In this document: positions 46,497 through 57,570 of the stretch, one piece after another
How the letters are laid out: every line of letters starts with the position of its first letter
How positions within the stretch are numbered: the first letter of the stretch is position 1
NCBI RefSeq assembly: GCF_050948215.1
Contig: NC_135150.1
Location: 20,501,943-20,565,942 of the forward strand
DNA from: Halictus rubicundus
Lineage: Eukaryota; Arthropoda; Insecta; Hymenoptera; Halictidae
DNA length: 64,000 bases
Direction of reading: 5' to 3'
The notes under the pieces: generated by a model
What the model was told of the DNA's origin: nothing
The model's input: only the letters and a program-made list of their open reading frames with translations
Databases searched by the model: none
Position numbers and translations under genes: made by a program

Positions 46497-46865
46497 TTTC
46501 CAAGCCTCCCAGACCACAACATCCCTTAAAATCGAAATCTATTATAATTGTCTAGCCTCCCAGATTGTAACCTCGTTTGGAATCGCACTCCAGAATAAGT
46601 GTCTAGTCTCCAAGATTGTGTCCTCCCTTAAGATCGCATTCGAAATTAATTTTCTAGGCTCCCAGACTGTAAACCCCCTCCCCCTTAAAATCGCATTCTA
46701 AAATAATTTTCCAGCCTCCCAGATTGCAACCTCCTTTAAAATCGCAATCTGAAATAATTTTCTAGCGTCCCAGATTGCATCCTCCCTTAAAATCGAAATC
46801 TAAAATAATTTTTTAGCCTCCCCCTCCCCCCAGGTTGTAGCCTCCCATAAAATTGCATTCCAGCG
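46497..46865. repeat. 51-bp tandem array
   Basis: The word GCCTCCCAGATTGTAACCTC and its variants recur at 46505, 46556, 46607, 46658 and on to about 46830. The period is 51 bp, with C-rich insertions lengthening some units (46674-46682, 46819-46829). Each unit has TTAAAATCGCA(T/A)TC and AAATAATTTTCTAG. It is non-coding. Confidence 0.88.
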
Positions 46866-47490
46866 ACAAAGCGATGGAATTTAATTATATTTCACCACTC
46901 GCCCTTCTAAGAGTGCTATGTGAAGATAACTTTTTCGAAGATTGCGGTCTCACGGCGGTGAACTCGGATTCGGCCGGAGAATATCGCGTAACGAGTAACT
47001 CGAGGGCGAGTTCGCGTGAATCGGCGGGCAGGGATCGGCTAATTTAGGAGTCCATAAAATTGGCCGGTCCTTTGGTCCCTTGTCTCGGGGCTCTCCCATA
47101 CCTCTTTCACGTTCGCAGCAGCCCCACCTGAGACACACGACGTGTACCGTCCCTAACGGACCCACACCGATGATATTTCAGTGTTAATTGCGCCCGGTAT
47201 CTACCGTTCGGTCCCGGGGCTGACTTCTAATCTCGGGTTCATTAGGAGAGCCCCGTCGAGCACCGAACTATTTTCAGATCGGGACGCACACGAATGTTGG
47301 CGGGGTGGTTGCGGTAGGCTGTCGGCTCTGTTGCTGTTGCCGTTGCCGTTGCTGCTCTTCGTGGTCTTTGCCTCGTGCTTCGCGCTGGACAGGACGAGGA
47401 AGAAGAACCGAACAAGTCGATAGGGACTCCTCTTGACGATCCCAGCTACCAAAACAGGGGGCTGGGGGACCGAGGGAGGGGGCCTGTTTC
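46866..47490. other. Gene-free segment
   Basis: CpG-rich, with an imperfect TTGCTGTTGCC repeat at 47328-47358. Frames up to 101 codons on both strands; nothing recognisable. Confidence 0.4.
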
Positions 47491-47492
47491 GT

Positions 47493-47525
47493 ACACTGCG
47501 GCCCAAAAGTATGTGGACATTCTCT
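47493..47525 (+). mobile_element. Possible Tc1-type transposon end
   Basis: The word ACACTGCGGCCCAAAAGTATG followed by TGGACATTC resembles the generic ends of Tc1-type elements (CAGT...CAAAAGT...). No inverted partner was found downstream by eye, so this may be a solo end or chance. Confidence 0.3.
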
Positions 47526-47697
47526 GTTCATTAGAAAATTCTCATTGTCCAGATATCTCTTGCGAAATAATTTAAGGACACAGAAAGTTGGTGTATTTGT
47601 CAGCCATTTCTCTTTTGTTAGATCTCAGTAGAAACGTTTTAAAAATGTACACGACAAAGTTCGTATTTTAGTAATTTTTATAGTATTGGAAATAATT

Positions 47698-47720
47698 GGA
47701 CTGCGGATCTTTGTGCAAAA
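47698..47720 (+). repeat. Dispersed GACTGCGGATC motif, copy 9
   Basis: The sequence GGACTGCGGATCTTTGTGCA plus AAAG matches the consensus and is preceded by GGAAATAATT, similar to the A/T-rich leader of other copies. Confidence 0.7.
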
Positions 47721-48239
47721 GAAAAGTGTAAATCGACTGCAGGGAACAGAAGCTACCCAAACAGTCATTTATTCTCCTAATAATTTTAATAAGTTGGGGG
47801 TATTACATTACAATTTTTAAAACCTGATATTGTCATTATTCTGTGTTAAACATACTAATTTTTATTATAAACGCGTCGATTTAGTAATAACGAAAGCAAT
47901 GTACATTAATTGATTTTATCCATAACTGTCCTCGTCAACTCATAAAATCTTCTAAGTAGATATAATGCACTTTGATTACAATCGCCAGAAAAATCCACAG
48001 TACATGCGCACTCTCATGAAGCTACATTTGCGTTAAGTGACAACATTTACAGATCTATTCTTTTACAGCGACAGGATTCAATGGATTCCATATAATATTG
48101 GGTTCAATATTGAATTTTTATAACCATTCTTTTATTCCTATATTTTTCACACTGCGGCTCTAATAATTTTCTCACCTACTGTACATCAACCACAAAGTTC
48201 ATAAAATTGTCCAATATACCTACGTACATATAAAATCAT
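47721..48239. other. Gene-free AT-rich segment
   Basis: The opening resembles 17600 and 38370 (AATAATTTTAATAAGTTG), probably part of a decayed dispersed repeat. No frame of note. Confidence 0.4.
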
Positions 48240-48530
48240 TTTCAACAGTTATGTGGACTTAGCTAGATCAAAAAATGTTATACAATCACGATGGTGGTAA
48301 ATAAATGAAACCATGAACAAACGAAGGGAATAAAAAAGGAACACAGCAGGATTGATAATAAGCATCGTTCAATAATACCGAAAAAATTAGTGCACACTTG
48401 TACGAACTTAGATAAAAAAAATGTTGTACAATTGTGACGGTGGTTAAGAAATAAAACGACGATTGGAAGAGGCAAATGAAAAAAGAGCACCAGCAGGGTT
48501 AATAACAAGCGTCGTTGAATGATATCAATT
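48240..48530. repeat. ~149-bp tandem duplication
   Basis: Unit one starts near 48257 (ACTTAGCTAGATCAAAAAAT) and unit two near 48406 (ACTTAGATAAAAAAAATGTT). Shared words in order are ATGTT(A/G)TACAAT, CGGTGGTTAA/TGGTGGTAAA, CAGCAGG(A/G)TTAATAA-like and AAGC(A/G)TCGTT. The two units are clearly diverged. Confidence 0.8.
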
Positions 48531-48593
48531 TATGCCATTGATTTGCAAAAAAAGACTTCAAGAGTAATACTTTTGGGTGGCCGTGTATGTGTG

Positions 48594-48650
48594 AAGGGAC
48601 GCAGGACGCAGGACGAAGGACGCAGGGCGAAGGACGCAGGACGAGGATAC
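48594..48650. repeat. GGACGCA/GGACGAA short tandem repeat
   Basis: About eight imperfect 7-mers GGACGCA, GGACGAA and GGGCGAA in a row, CpG-rich. Confidence 0.85.
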
Positions 48651-49276
48651 ACGGCGAGCGACGAAGACGCGAGGGGCACCACCGGCCATCCCCGATTTCC
48701 ATTTTAATTGAACTCAACGCAACATCATACTTAATGCCAGAAACGCGTCACAAGCTCCAATTAAACGCGCGACGCCGTTTCACTTTATCACCCCCGGCGC
48801 ATTCGTCCTGATTGCCCTGCCGATCCTCCTGTGCTGCACGGCCGACCATCGATTACTCGCCGTGCAATTCTTTTAAGAGACCAATCGCGCCTGCTCAAGG
48901 GGCCCCGATCGAACCAGCCGCCACCCCCCTCCCTTCTGCCGTCCCTTCGATCCTACCCACCAGCGGAAAGGATCGCTGAATCCTTCGCGATCGCGTGTCA
49001 GGCGCGATCGATCCGTTCCCGATGGTCCTGTCTCGGTTTTCGAGGGATCCAGGTAATTGCTGCTCCCAGAGAGTTATTTTTAAAGGACCTTGCCGTCTTT
49101 TAGCTCCTTTAAGGATCTGCGACAAGCTCCGGTGAATCCTTACACTCTGGAGGCGAGTCCTCATGAACTTTTTAGTGCTGTAGAGCTGGGACGCTCTGAA
49201 AAGTGCAACAGAGTCATAGTCGTTTCATTTTTATCCGGTCCTCGTCCCTCCAGACTGCATTTGTTCTTTGACACTA
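48651..49276. other. Gene-free segment
   Basis: CpG-rich, short frames (to 118 codons, the last running into the neighbouring TA-MITE). No gene seen. Confidence 0.4.
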
Positions 49277-49457
49277 CAGTGACTTCTCGATATATGTCAC
49301 GGGTCTTGCCAACGTCCTGTATCGTCCAGGAGACATACCCGCGCCGTGTTATTTTTACACTCCTCTCGGCCTTTCAAGGAGTATACCCCGCGGTAGTGAA
49401 GAGAATTTCGCGACGTTTATCATTCGGGCCTTGGCGACATATATAGAGAAATTACTG
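49277..49457 (+). mobile_element. TA-MITE copy 9
   Basis: TA on both sides (49275-49276, 49458-49459). The left arm lacks the usual AACAAC stretch before ACGGGTCTTG. The module TTTTTACACTCCTC is present; the GGCCTCTCGAGC module is deleted. Confidence 0.94.
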
Positions 49458-49475
49458 TATTCCTACCAGCTCGAA

Positions 49476-49704
49476 TTCACCGGTCCCACATGACCTCACT
49501 CTAGAATTGCTGAAATTAGAAAGACGTTTTTCGTAGGAAATCATTGAATTTTCTTTGGTCAAACATATACTGTAATAAAAATAGCAAAAGTCGGTCCCAG
49601 ATGACCGATCCCTTATTTTAAAATTGTTGAAATTAGAAAGACGTTCTTCCGTAGGAAATCATTGAATTTTCTTAAACGTATACTGCAATAAAAATAGCAA
49701 AAGT
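49476..49704. repeat. 117-bp tandem duplication
   Basis: The landmark TGAAATTAGAAAGACG recurs at 49511 and 49628. Shared words are CGGTCCCA(C/G)ATGACC, GTAGGAAATCATTGAATTTT and AATAAAAATAGCAAAAGT. The units are about 90% alike, so this is a fairly recent duplication. It begins about 20 bp after TA-MITE copy 9. Confidence 0.9.
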
Positions 49705-50293
49705 GCTTAAACAGTTACTCTTTATGCTCGGTAGATTCAGTGTTAACATTGCCGAGTAATCATCCCCCAAATATCTCACAAGATCAACGTAATGTAATCA
49801 GTGTAATCGAAATGGCAGAGTTAAAGCTTGCCACAGTGAATGCTTCTTGAACTTCTTGAAAATTAATTTTCAAAGATACACGTAGATTTGTGCCCTCGTA
49901 GATTGTCGCCTAAATTGAGCCCGATGCGCAACCCAAGAGTTGTTCTTCCGAGTAAGAAGAAGAGCCTGTGAAAGGTGCCAGCGGTAATTTTAATCCGCCA
50001 CGGGAGCATCACTTGCAGCAATCTCCGCGGGCCGATTAGCGGAAATTCAGCAGGACGCGGCATCTGGCAACGAGGCACAAAATTGCCGGCGATTTCTTCG
50101 CCTGGCAGCGGTTCGAGGAACTCTATCGCTTACCTGGAAGCAGCTTCGATCTAGTGGCGATCGATAAAACGACGACTTCGGCTGCTGCAGGCGCTGGATC
50201 CTCGAAGCTGTTGCTTCTTCTTCGTTCCCTTGGATCAATTGCCATGGGAAGAAGTATCAAAATCGTCGGTTTCTTTGCGATTACTCTCCCTCC

Positions 50294-50327
<34 letters not shown>

Positions 50328-51180
50328 AGATCGTTCTCTGTGTATCCTGTAAGCCGATGGTAGCAGGGACGAGTCCTCTAATCGCGATAGATAAGCCTCG
50401 CGACCGTGGAGATTAAGCGTTTCTGTTTTTCTGGCTGCTACGGGGAACAGCGAAGGAGCCAAAGGAGCTGGAGAACTCGAGGACGAAGAGAGGCAACGAT
50501 AGAAACGCTGAAGCCGAGTCCGAGCACGGCCAACGGGTTGATTTATTGACAGGAAAATCTAGTCGTGCTCGCCTCGCGTCGTACGGTCGGCCTCCGCCTC
50601 GCCACGTCTTCTCCACGTCTCCTCGAACGTTGTCCTTCAAGTAGAGAGAAAAAAAAAAGAGAAGAAGAAGAAGAGCTCCTTCATATTTACGAGAGATTTC
50701 TGCGATGCGGGACAACTCGGACGGGGAATTCGACGAATCGGCGCTGACGCCGCGAGTTGACTCGATCCCGGAAAAGATGCTATGAATCATCCTCTACTGA
50801 TTGGGACGCTCGAACCTAACCGAAAAGTCTTGTGAAAGTCGGACTGACTTTGGTAATTACAGGCACCGGCCAATTTCGTAACGTAAATATATTTTTATTA
50901 AAGCACAAAATTTTGTGCAATATTTTGTACAATATTTTATTGTATAATTCCCGACTGCATCATCGTTGTATACATTTACAACGAATAGCAACACCGTAGT
51001 TCACCCCTCAGGGACGACGTAGGTACGTCGTACTGATTCCGAGAAATATTTCACAATTGATTAATAGGTCAAAATTGATTGCGAGTGTTTTCGTGAGAAT
51101 ATCAAAAAGTCTAAATCATCAACAGTTGAAATATCTAAAAATATAAATTAATAATTTTTCGACATACATAGGATAATATT
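49705..51180. other. Gene-free segment
   Basis: Mixed composition with a CT tract (50294-50328). At 51007-51034 the word CCCCTCAGGGACGACG is followed by a dyad ACGACGTAGGTACGTCGT, resembling an element end without a partner. Frames to 125 codons, no domain. Confidence 0.35.
50294..50328. repeat. CT microsatellite
   Basis: (CT)n run of about 35 bp with one TTT interruption. Confidence 0.93.
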
Positions 51181-51189
51181 TTTTTTTTA

Positions 51190-51371
51190 GAAAAATATGT
51201 TTCTATTTAATAAAAAGATCGAAGGTGACCTTGAACCTCTATCACCTATAAAAAAACGTTATTGCCATATTGCAGTTCTCTTTATACTGGAAAACTTTGG
51301 TTTGTAAACTTTCTTGAAATTGTCACAAATAACAGAGATATTCAAGTGCTAACTTTTACAGAACCACCCTG
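51190..51371 (+). mobile_element. Solo right half related to the 532-bp element
   Basis: Ends GAACCACCCTG followed by TA. Two inner words sit at the same distance from the end as in the 532-bp element: GAAGGTGACCTTGA (about 150 bases from the end; 160 there) and AATAACAGAG (about 43; 46 there). The left half was not found. Its family assignment rests on these three words. Confidence 0.45.
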
Positions 51372-51493
51372 TACAAAGTCTCGACCGAGCCTCTGTTATG
51401 CGAACAACAGCCCAGTGTACTACTTATAAGAATCGCTATTCCCGACTTGATCGAATAAACAAGGTTGCCCTGTACATACAATAAATATTACTA

Positions 51494-51641
51494 CAGTCAG
51501 TTCTCGATGTATGTCAACAACACGGGTCTTGCCAGCGTCGTGTATCGTCCAGGAGACATACGGGGTATACCCGGCGGTGGTGGGGATAATTCCGCGACGT
51601 TTATCATCCAGGCCTTGGCGACATATATAGAGAAATCACTG
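51494..51641 (+). mobile_element. TA-MITE copy 10 with repeated 3' tip
   Basis: Short version (148 bp): after GTCCAGGAGACATA it jumps directly to CGGGGTATACCCGG. TA at 51492-51493 and 51642-51643. The right tip (GTATCACTGTA) is then repeated in tandem out to about 51664, probably by slippage. Confidence 0.94.
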
Positions 51642-51830
51642 TATGTGTATCACTGTATCACTGTAATGTGGGAGACGAAGAAGCTCTGGCCGTTGCGACC
51701 TAGAAGAAAGTAGTGCGCAAGGGGTTGTAGGAACTGTAGCCGGTTGCGAAACCGTGTGATGATCGTCGGAGAGAAGCTTCGGTTCGAGGAACGAGTAGAT
51801 TCGAATCGAAGACGACGGTGAAGTCGAAGG

Positions 51831-51860
51831 GAGGAGGAAGAAGAAGAAGAAGAAGAAGAG
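51831..51860. repeat. GAA/GGA trinucleotide repeat
   Basis: About ten GAA or GGA units. Confidence 0.9.
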
Positions 51861-52325
51861 TTTTGCGGTCGATCGGATCGCGTCGGGGCTGGTCTGCGAG
51901 AGGCTAACGCGGAGGATGCATCAAGCCGGATCAGAGGAGGATGCCGCCTAAGGCTACCGGTGTTGGGTAGCTGCAGGGCCGGCTTTTTCTCTTCGGGTGT
52001 CGATTCGTGGCTCGGCGAAGAAGGTGAAACTAACCGAGAAGAGACCGGGGCAAGCAGGAGGGCTCTTTCTCTTCGGTTCGCGATCGAACAGCTCTCGGTG
52101 CGACCAGGCCCGAAAATCGTCTCGCTTCTTCGGCCCTCTCGAACTCCTCGAACAGAACCCGCGCGTTCGGATAGGGGCAAAACCATTGAGATGCAGAGAG
52201 CGTTGGTGCTACCGTGCGATGGTCCCGATACCGCCTAATGGACTGTCCCCGCCCTCTTTCTCCCTTCGCCCGAGTCCTCGATCCTTCTTCCCTGCCTCCC
52301 AGCACACCTTCCACCTCGTCTCTTG

Positions 52326-52329
<4 letters not shown>

Positions 52330-52363
<34 letters not shown>
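52330..52363. repeat. CT microsatellite
   Basis: (CT)n run of about 34 bp. Confidence 0.95.
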
Positions 52364-52364
<1 letters not shown>

Positions 52365-53800
52365 ACGCTTTCGATTCTTCTCCTTCCTCTTCGTCCCCCT
52401 CTTCGGTCGCCTTCCTCTCTTTCTCCCTGTCCGACAACTGCATTCTAACGTCACTTTTAACCTCCGCCTTCACATATTCGCCACCCTCCACCCCCCACGA
52501 TCCCAGACAATTACAAAGCAAACTTTTCTGTTCGAAATTACTCGACACGCTTGCGACTCGGTGCAACAGATGCTGCTGGAATTTTAACGACGCCGATGCC
52601 CGGCGCAATCTGGTAATAGATCTGTTAAGTATTTAGGGGTGGAGGTCCTTTTGCACGGAGGTTCCTTAATTTGTTAGGACAGAAATAGTGGTTTTCGTTT
52701 TGCTCTTGTATTTGTGGCATTCTTATGAGCTAGGACCATCACAAATGGAATCTAGACAAATTTGTAAATGCGCATGTGAAGAGTGAAGGACTGTGAACCG
52801 TGTCAGACTGCGACAATATAAATTATACGAAATTGATACAAATCGATTTATTTTTTCAAGCAAGAGAAACAGTCTCGATGATTTTTAAATAGTCCCAATC
52901 CCTACGCAAGGGTTGAACAAATCATTCTACCGCCTCAAACAATCCCTGAAGGACTTCCAACGTCTCTTACAACTCCCTTACCCCAAAATCCCAAAAACTC
53001 CCAAGTCCTCCCGGACTTCGAAAATCCTTTACTTCTGGAGTCCCCCACAATTTCCGAAGTCCAGTAGAACCGAGAATTCGATTATTGTAAATTCCCCCCG
53101 TGACCGAAAGATCGATGCCACAATCGAGATCGCTCGATCGAGCAGAGCGATTTATTTCCAAACAGAGTGACTGTGACTGCCGGGATCGAGTCACCGGTCT
53201 CGGAGATAGCGGTAAACGAAGCTCGAGGAGACGAGAGGAGACGAGAAAGAAGCTCGTCTACGCAACGCGCGTTTTATGTCCTGCGCTCGGAGATCCGCAG
53301 CACACGGTAGCAGAGCTATAACAGCGTCGCGGCATCATTTATATTTACGAGACACCGCGAAGCCGAGCCCAGGCCGCATTGTTACTGGCCAAGGGCCTTA
53401 TAGCCGCCGTCTCTGGCCCTTATAGGGCCGCCGTGATCTTGGCCCTTCTCTCTCTCCGTTTCTTCCTTCTCTCTTCTTCTATCGGTTGTAGAAAATGCTC
53501 GATCGAAATTGTGAACATGATCATGATGAGAACTTTTCGGTAAAAACGAACACTGAGAATGGAGGATTACATTGCGCGCAGGGTGGTCTGCCTAAATACG
53601 TTCTCCATTTGTGATGGTATTAAAAATATTTCCAATGAAGCTCGAGTAGGCTGCAATATTTACGCGCCAAGATTATTTTGCATAGATTGTATAATAAGAC
53701 TGATAAGGATGATAAGTAGATTTCATGCGTTCATGACAAAAATCAGTGACAGGATGGTAGAAAGACTGAATTGCATTTTGCTTCTGTAGCCTTGATGTTG

Positions 53801-53833
53801 AAAAAATTTAATTTGCATAAAGATCCGCGGTCT
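53801..53833 (-). repeat. Dispersed GACTGCGGATC motif, copy 10
   Basis: On the minus strand it reads GACCGCGGATCTTTATGCAA then ATTAAATTTTTTC, preceded by ATTATCATTA. The neighbouring 53715-53760 also resembles 39984-40030 (GTTCATGACAAAAATCAGTG), so the repeat may extend over about 130 bp. Confidence 0.7.
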
Positions 53834-54343
53834 AATGATAATAATGATAGTACAATATGAGTGATAATCAGTTGGTCTACGATGAGAGACGTTTGATTTG
53901 TTTGATCGAATACTTTTAGCCAGAGGTGTACCGGTAGGCGGACGAGGCCCTGCTTCCCCGGGGCCTGCGAACGGATCGCGCTCCCCCCTCGATCCCTCGA
54001 TCGACATCGGTCGAAGTCGTGCCTCCCTTTGAACACGATTCGCCATTGATCTGCCACGAGCGATAAGGCGGACGGTAAACGTCCTCATAGCGCGAAAAAC
54101 GTCCGCTCGACGAGATCAGTCGATTTTGCAACGGCGACAAACCCCGTAGAGTGAACTCACATGGATCACTTCTGAACCATGCCACAAACTTTGGTATCTC
54201 GTTGTTCATAATCCCTGTGGATTAGGCTTACTAGTATACCTCGAAATCTCAACTTAAGACGAACTAAATGCCATTGTGGAAATTGTACCACAAGCGTGAA
54301 AGAATTTTTCAAATCCTTAGAAGTATAGTGAGGATCCTATTAA

Positions 54344-54495
54344 CCCTCAGCACTCTACGGCGCCACTAAAAATTGCTTTACAATTACTACTATACATTTT
54401 TACATTACTGAGCACAAAAAAAGTAAATTATGTACAAAGGAAATATTCTAGACCAAAAAATTGGTTGGTTTTAAAACAGCGTCGAGGGCAAAAGG
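54344..54495 (-). mobile_element. TTAA-flanked element T1, deleted copy (152 bp)
   Basis: TTAA at 54340-54343 and 54496-54499. The right end on the minus strand reads CCTTTTGCCCTCGACGCTGT followed by a TTAAAACC word, matching the T1 end and adjoining body. The left end is CCCTCAGCACTC. The middle is shortened relative to 44610-44850. Confidence 0.82.
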
Positions 54496-54499
54496 TTAA

Positions 54500-54841
54500 C
54501 CGGCTAGATATGGGTCTGTTCTGACCCAGGGTCGAATATATTCACCCTTAACCCCAATTTTCTACTAGCCATATTATTATAATTAGCAATTTATATTATG
54601 CCCAATCAAAATATCCACGTTGAAGAGATTTTTTCCAAAAATTAATGCAACTTGAGTGAATCTAGTCATGGTTGTCTCGAAGTCGTCGAAAGCATCCCGT
54701 TAAAAATATGTCTACATTTCTGCAACATGTTCTCCACAGGATAAGACTATGCTAAGGATTTTTGACCGGAAGTGTTCGTGAGCTTCTCATAGTCCGTGGA
54801 AAGCGTCCGATTTGCCGAATGGTTAGAAACAGGGGGAGAGA

Positions 54842-54893
<52 letters not shown>

Positions 54894-55560
54894 CCACGAG
54901 CAACGGTTCGCGCCAATCAGCCACGACACGGCGCATCGGCCTTGCAAATATTTCACAGTTATTGCCAGATAAACCACAACCTTAGCGCCGGATGTACCGT
55001 CGTTTGGGGAATAGACCGCATCAATGATGCAACGTTCGACCTAGCGGCATCGGCCGCGCGTTTGTCTTCCTTTAGGAAGTTTATAGTCGTGCCTATCAGG
55101 TGCGACTTTGCTTCCGCGGTGTACATTATTTTTCCCGGCGCCCAAGCCAGATCGGGACCAATGACAACGATATTTTAACGTCGCTTCGAATGCCCGGCCA
55201 TTCCTCTATGTTTGCCGGACGGCAAGGTGACCATCGCTGTCGATTTTTACCGCTCCTTTGCATGGATCTGCTAACGGTGAAATAGGTCGACTCGCGGAGT
55301 ATAAATTGCGGCTGAAATGTTTGCGAAAGTATGCCAGACATTCGTGGAAAATTTAGAGAAAAATTGTTGTCAATGTCCGGCTCCAAAAAATTTCCTGGAC
55401 TAACGACAATTTTATTATGTTTGTCAGAAATGCAATTTTGATGTGCTGCTTCGTGTAACGTATGCAATAATTTACTTTAGGTATTTGTTTCAGAAGAGAA
55501 TGCAAAATTCTAGCATACTGACAGTAGAGATCGACGCAAGGCACCCTAATTTTTATTATA
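54500..55560. other. Gene-free segment
   Basis: Contains a GA tract (54844-54889); otherwise mixed composition. Frames to 138 codons overlap the GA tract; no domain. Confidence 0.4.
54844..54889. repeat. GA microsatellite
   Basis: Uninterrupted (GA)n of about 46 bp. Confidence 0.95.
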
Positions 55561-56092
55561 CAGGGTGAACCACGAAACGTGACCAGTAGAGATCACTCTG
55601 TTTTTAACAGTCCTCCAACGCCGGAAGATACGCGACAGAGAATTGTAGATGCATGCTCAGCTATCAGTGCAGAAGTTAAGTTATGGCTTCTGAAAAGAAG
55701 AAGCCTTCACTTTTATGGCTTCTGAAAATTTTCAAAAAATACTATAGTATAAAATTCCACAGAGTTTGGTACTGAAAATTAGATTTTATTTGTTTCCGAT
55801 CTTCTAAAATTTAGCTACAAAAATTGAAAATTGCATAAACATCCGATGTTTAGTTATCATACCTACCGAATTCGTCTTGAAATTCTCTAACAGACATGTG
55901 TAAAAAATGACAGGTGTATTTGCAAAAAATTGAAGGTGACCTTGAAAAATCATGAAAAATGTAGTTGACAAAAAATTTGCTATAATCACGTGAATGGTCT
56001 CTTGAAACCATGCTATATCTGATAAAAACATTTTCGGTCGGACTGCTAATAACAGAGTAATCTCTACTAGTCACGATTCGGGGTTCACCCGG
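55561..56092. mobile_element. 532-bp element with ~55-bp terminal inverted repeats
   Basis: The left arm begins CAGGGTGAACCACGAAACGT and continues through GACCAGTAGAGATCACTCTG to AACAGTCC. The right arm on the other strand reads CCGGGTGAACCCCGAATCGT, GACTAGTAGAGATTACTCTG and then AGCAGTCC. Both flanks carry TA. The inner part has short frames only (74-75 codons, minus). The long arms and TA flanks fit a Tc1/mariner-like non-autonomous element. A related right half lies at 51190-51371. Confidence 0.9.
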
Positions 56093-56919
56093 TATACTAC
56101 TTGGCTTAATGTGTGTAATAATTTACTTTAAGAATGCTTGTGGGTAAACTTTGGCCAGTTCAATGGTCGAGATTCTTCGCGTTTAAAAGGTCACCATTTT
56201 GAAGACCTCGATTGAGTGGAAAATGTCACGGATTGACTCGGGCAAATTTGTTTGCACTAGACTTCTCATCCCCTCGAGATGCATCGCGCTCGATCAGGGT
56301 AGGTGGCAATGTCAAAAAGCGAATTCTAGTCTCCACTGTCATCGTTCTGCCCCTCCCCCCTCTCTGTTCGAAACAAGAGGGGTAGTCATCGACTGTAAAG
56401 ACATCGAGTCGTACTCGAGGGTGGCTCTCGTGAGTGCAAGTGAAGGCAAGGGCTGCGCATTTCTGCTGATCAGCCTGCTGAATCCCGAGTTTCTGATGGG
56501 GTCGTCGCCGATCGAGAAGAGACAAGGGAGACAGAAACGTCGAGTTTTAAACCGCAACTCGATATCTACTCGTTCCAGGGTCGTAACCAACCCCGTGTCT
56601 TCCCCGGGGATTCTCCGGGAAACTGCAGGGGTGGGCGAATAAATTCTCCTGTCTCTGCGTACCGAAATTTTCAAAATCAAAACCGATTCGACCACCCTTC
56701 AACCACCACGACATAATCACGGGACAATATTTCGTGCGCGAACCCCCTTAGCGTCTCGTTGCCGCTGTGAAGCAATCAATTGCTAAATAACAGCACTCAA
56801 TGTTTTGTTTCAACACTCACCGTCTTGTTACAGGTGTAAAATATGTCTCACTGTTCCAGGAGCACTTTTTTATCACTACACAGAATAAACATTTCCATCT
56901 GGAAAATTTACTTTCCTTC
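56093..56919. other. Gene-free segment
   Basis: A plus-strand frame of 147 codons at 56199-56642 has no domain, and overlapping minus-strand frames of 99-118 codons are also open. I judge it to be chance. Confidence 0.4.
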
Positions 56920-56923
56920 TTAA

Positions 56924-57182
56924 CCCTGCGTGGACACACTTACTATTCGCACCTTCCGTAAGCACCCTGGGTCACTCAGGGCAGTTTTTGATGTTCTGGA
57001 CTTTCAAACATCTGAAAAATTGTGGGATATTTTTTAAAGTCTGCACTGTAATATTTTAATTAATAAAAGATAAAAATTTTATAGACTAGAATTGGTAAAA
57101 TGAGGGTCTCCTCTCCTGTCGCTTTAGAAGGATTAAAAAGTGAGATTTTCGCCGAAACATAGACGACTCAGTGTGTCCAGGG
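56924..57182. mobile_element. Probable TTAA-type element, type T5
   Basis: TTAA at 56920-56923 is followed by CCCTGCGTGGACACAC. Near 57170 the right terminus reads, on the other strand, CCCTGGACACAC. The arms agree after a 4-base gap. The right TTAA is not preserved. The element stands directly next to TA-MITE copies 11 and 12. Confidence 0.45.
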
Positions 57183-57204
57183 ATAGTATGTTTAATAAGT
57201 AGTA

Positions 57205-57276
57205 CACTGAATTCTCAATAGTTCTGCGACTTTTATTAGCCAGGTATTTCCGACATATTCATGTCGAAAAACACTG
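57205..57276 (+). mobile_element. TA-MITE copy 11, minimal
   Basis: Only 72 bp: a left arm CACTGAATTCTCAATA, a short middle (TTCTGCGACTTTTATTAGCC) and a right arm ending AACACTG, with TA on both sides. About two thirds of the element is lost and the arms are diverged, so it is an old copy. Confidence 0.8.
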
Positions 57277-57384
57277 TATAATAGCGTTTTTTATTACTCT
57301 AGTGCTTTTACTGTTTCAAATTACAAGATGCTAAATATGTCCACCTGCCCCAGAACATCTCACTGTCTCATTACACTACTACCA

Positions 57385-57570
57385 CAATGAATTCTCGATA
57401 TATGTCAACAACACGGTTCTTGTCAGCGTCCAGGAGTCATACCCGAGCCGTGTTATGTTTACAATCCTCGGCGTCCCCGGCCTGTCGTGCCTGGGATACC
57501 CCGCGGTAGTGGGGATAATTCCGCGACATTTATCATCCAGGCCTTGGCGACATATATAGAGAAATCACTG
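57385..57570 (+). mobile_element. TA-MITE copy 12
   Basis: Near-complete 186-bp copy. The left tip reads CAATGAATTCTCGATATATG and its TA flank is lost; TA follows the right tip. Modules CCGTGTTATGTTTACAATCC and ACCCCGCGGTAGTGGGG are present. Confidence 0.94.

Larger units (their letters stand above)
51665..54339. other. Gene-free segment with simple repeats
   Basis: CpG-rich to about 52300, pyrimidine-rich to 52450, then mixed. Frames up to 196 codons at 51650-52587 follow GAA, CT and CpG composition and have no domain. At 53388-53445 the words GGGCCTTATAGCCGCCGT and GGCCCTTATAGGGCCGCCGT repeat, and the second contains a 15-base dyad. It might be a binding-site pair, but nothing more is visible. 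Confidence 0.35.

Noticed and set aside
51997..52587. 196-codon plus-strand frame
   Set aside because: Driven by CpG-rich and CT-rich composition, includes a pure CT microsatellite, and overlaps open minus-strand frames.
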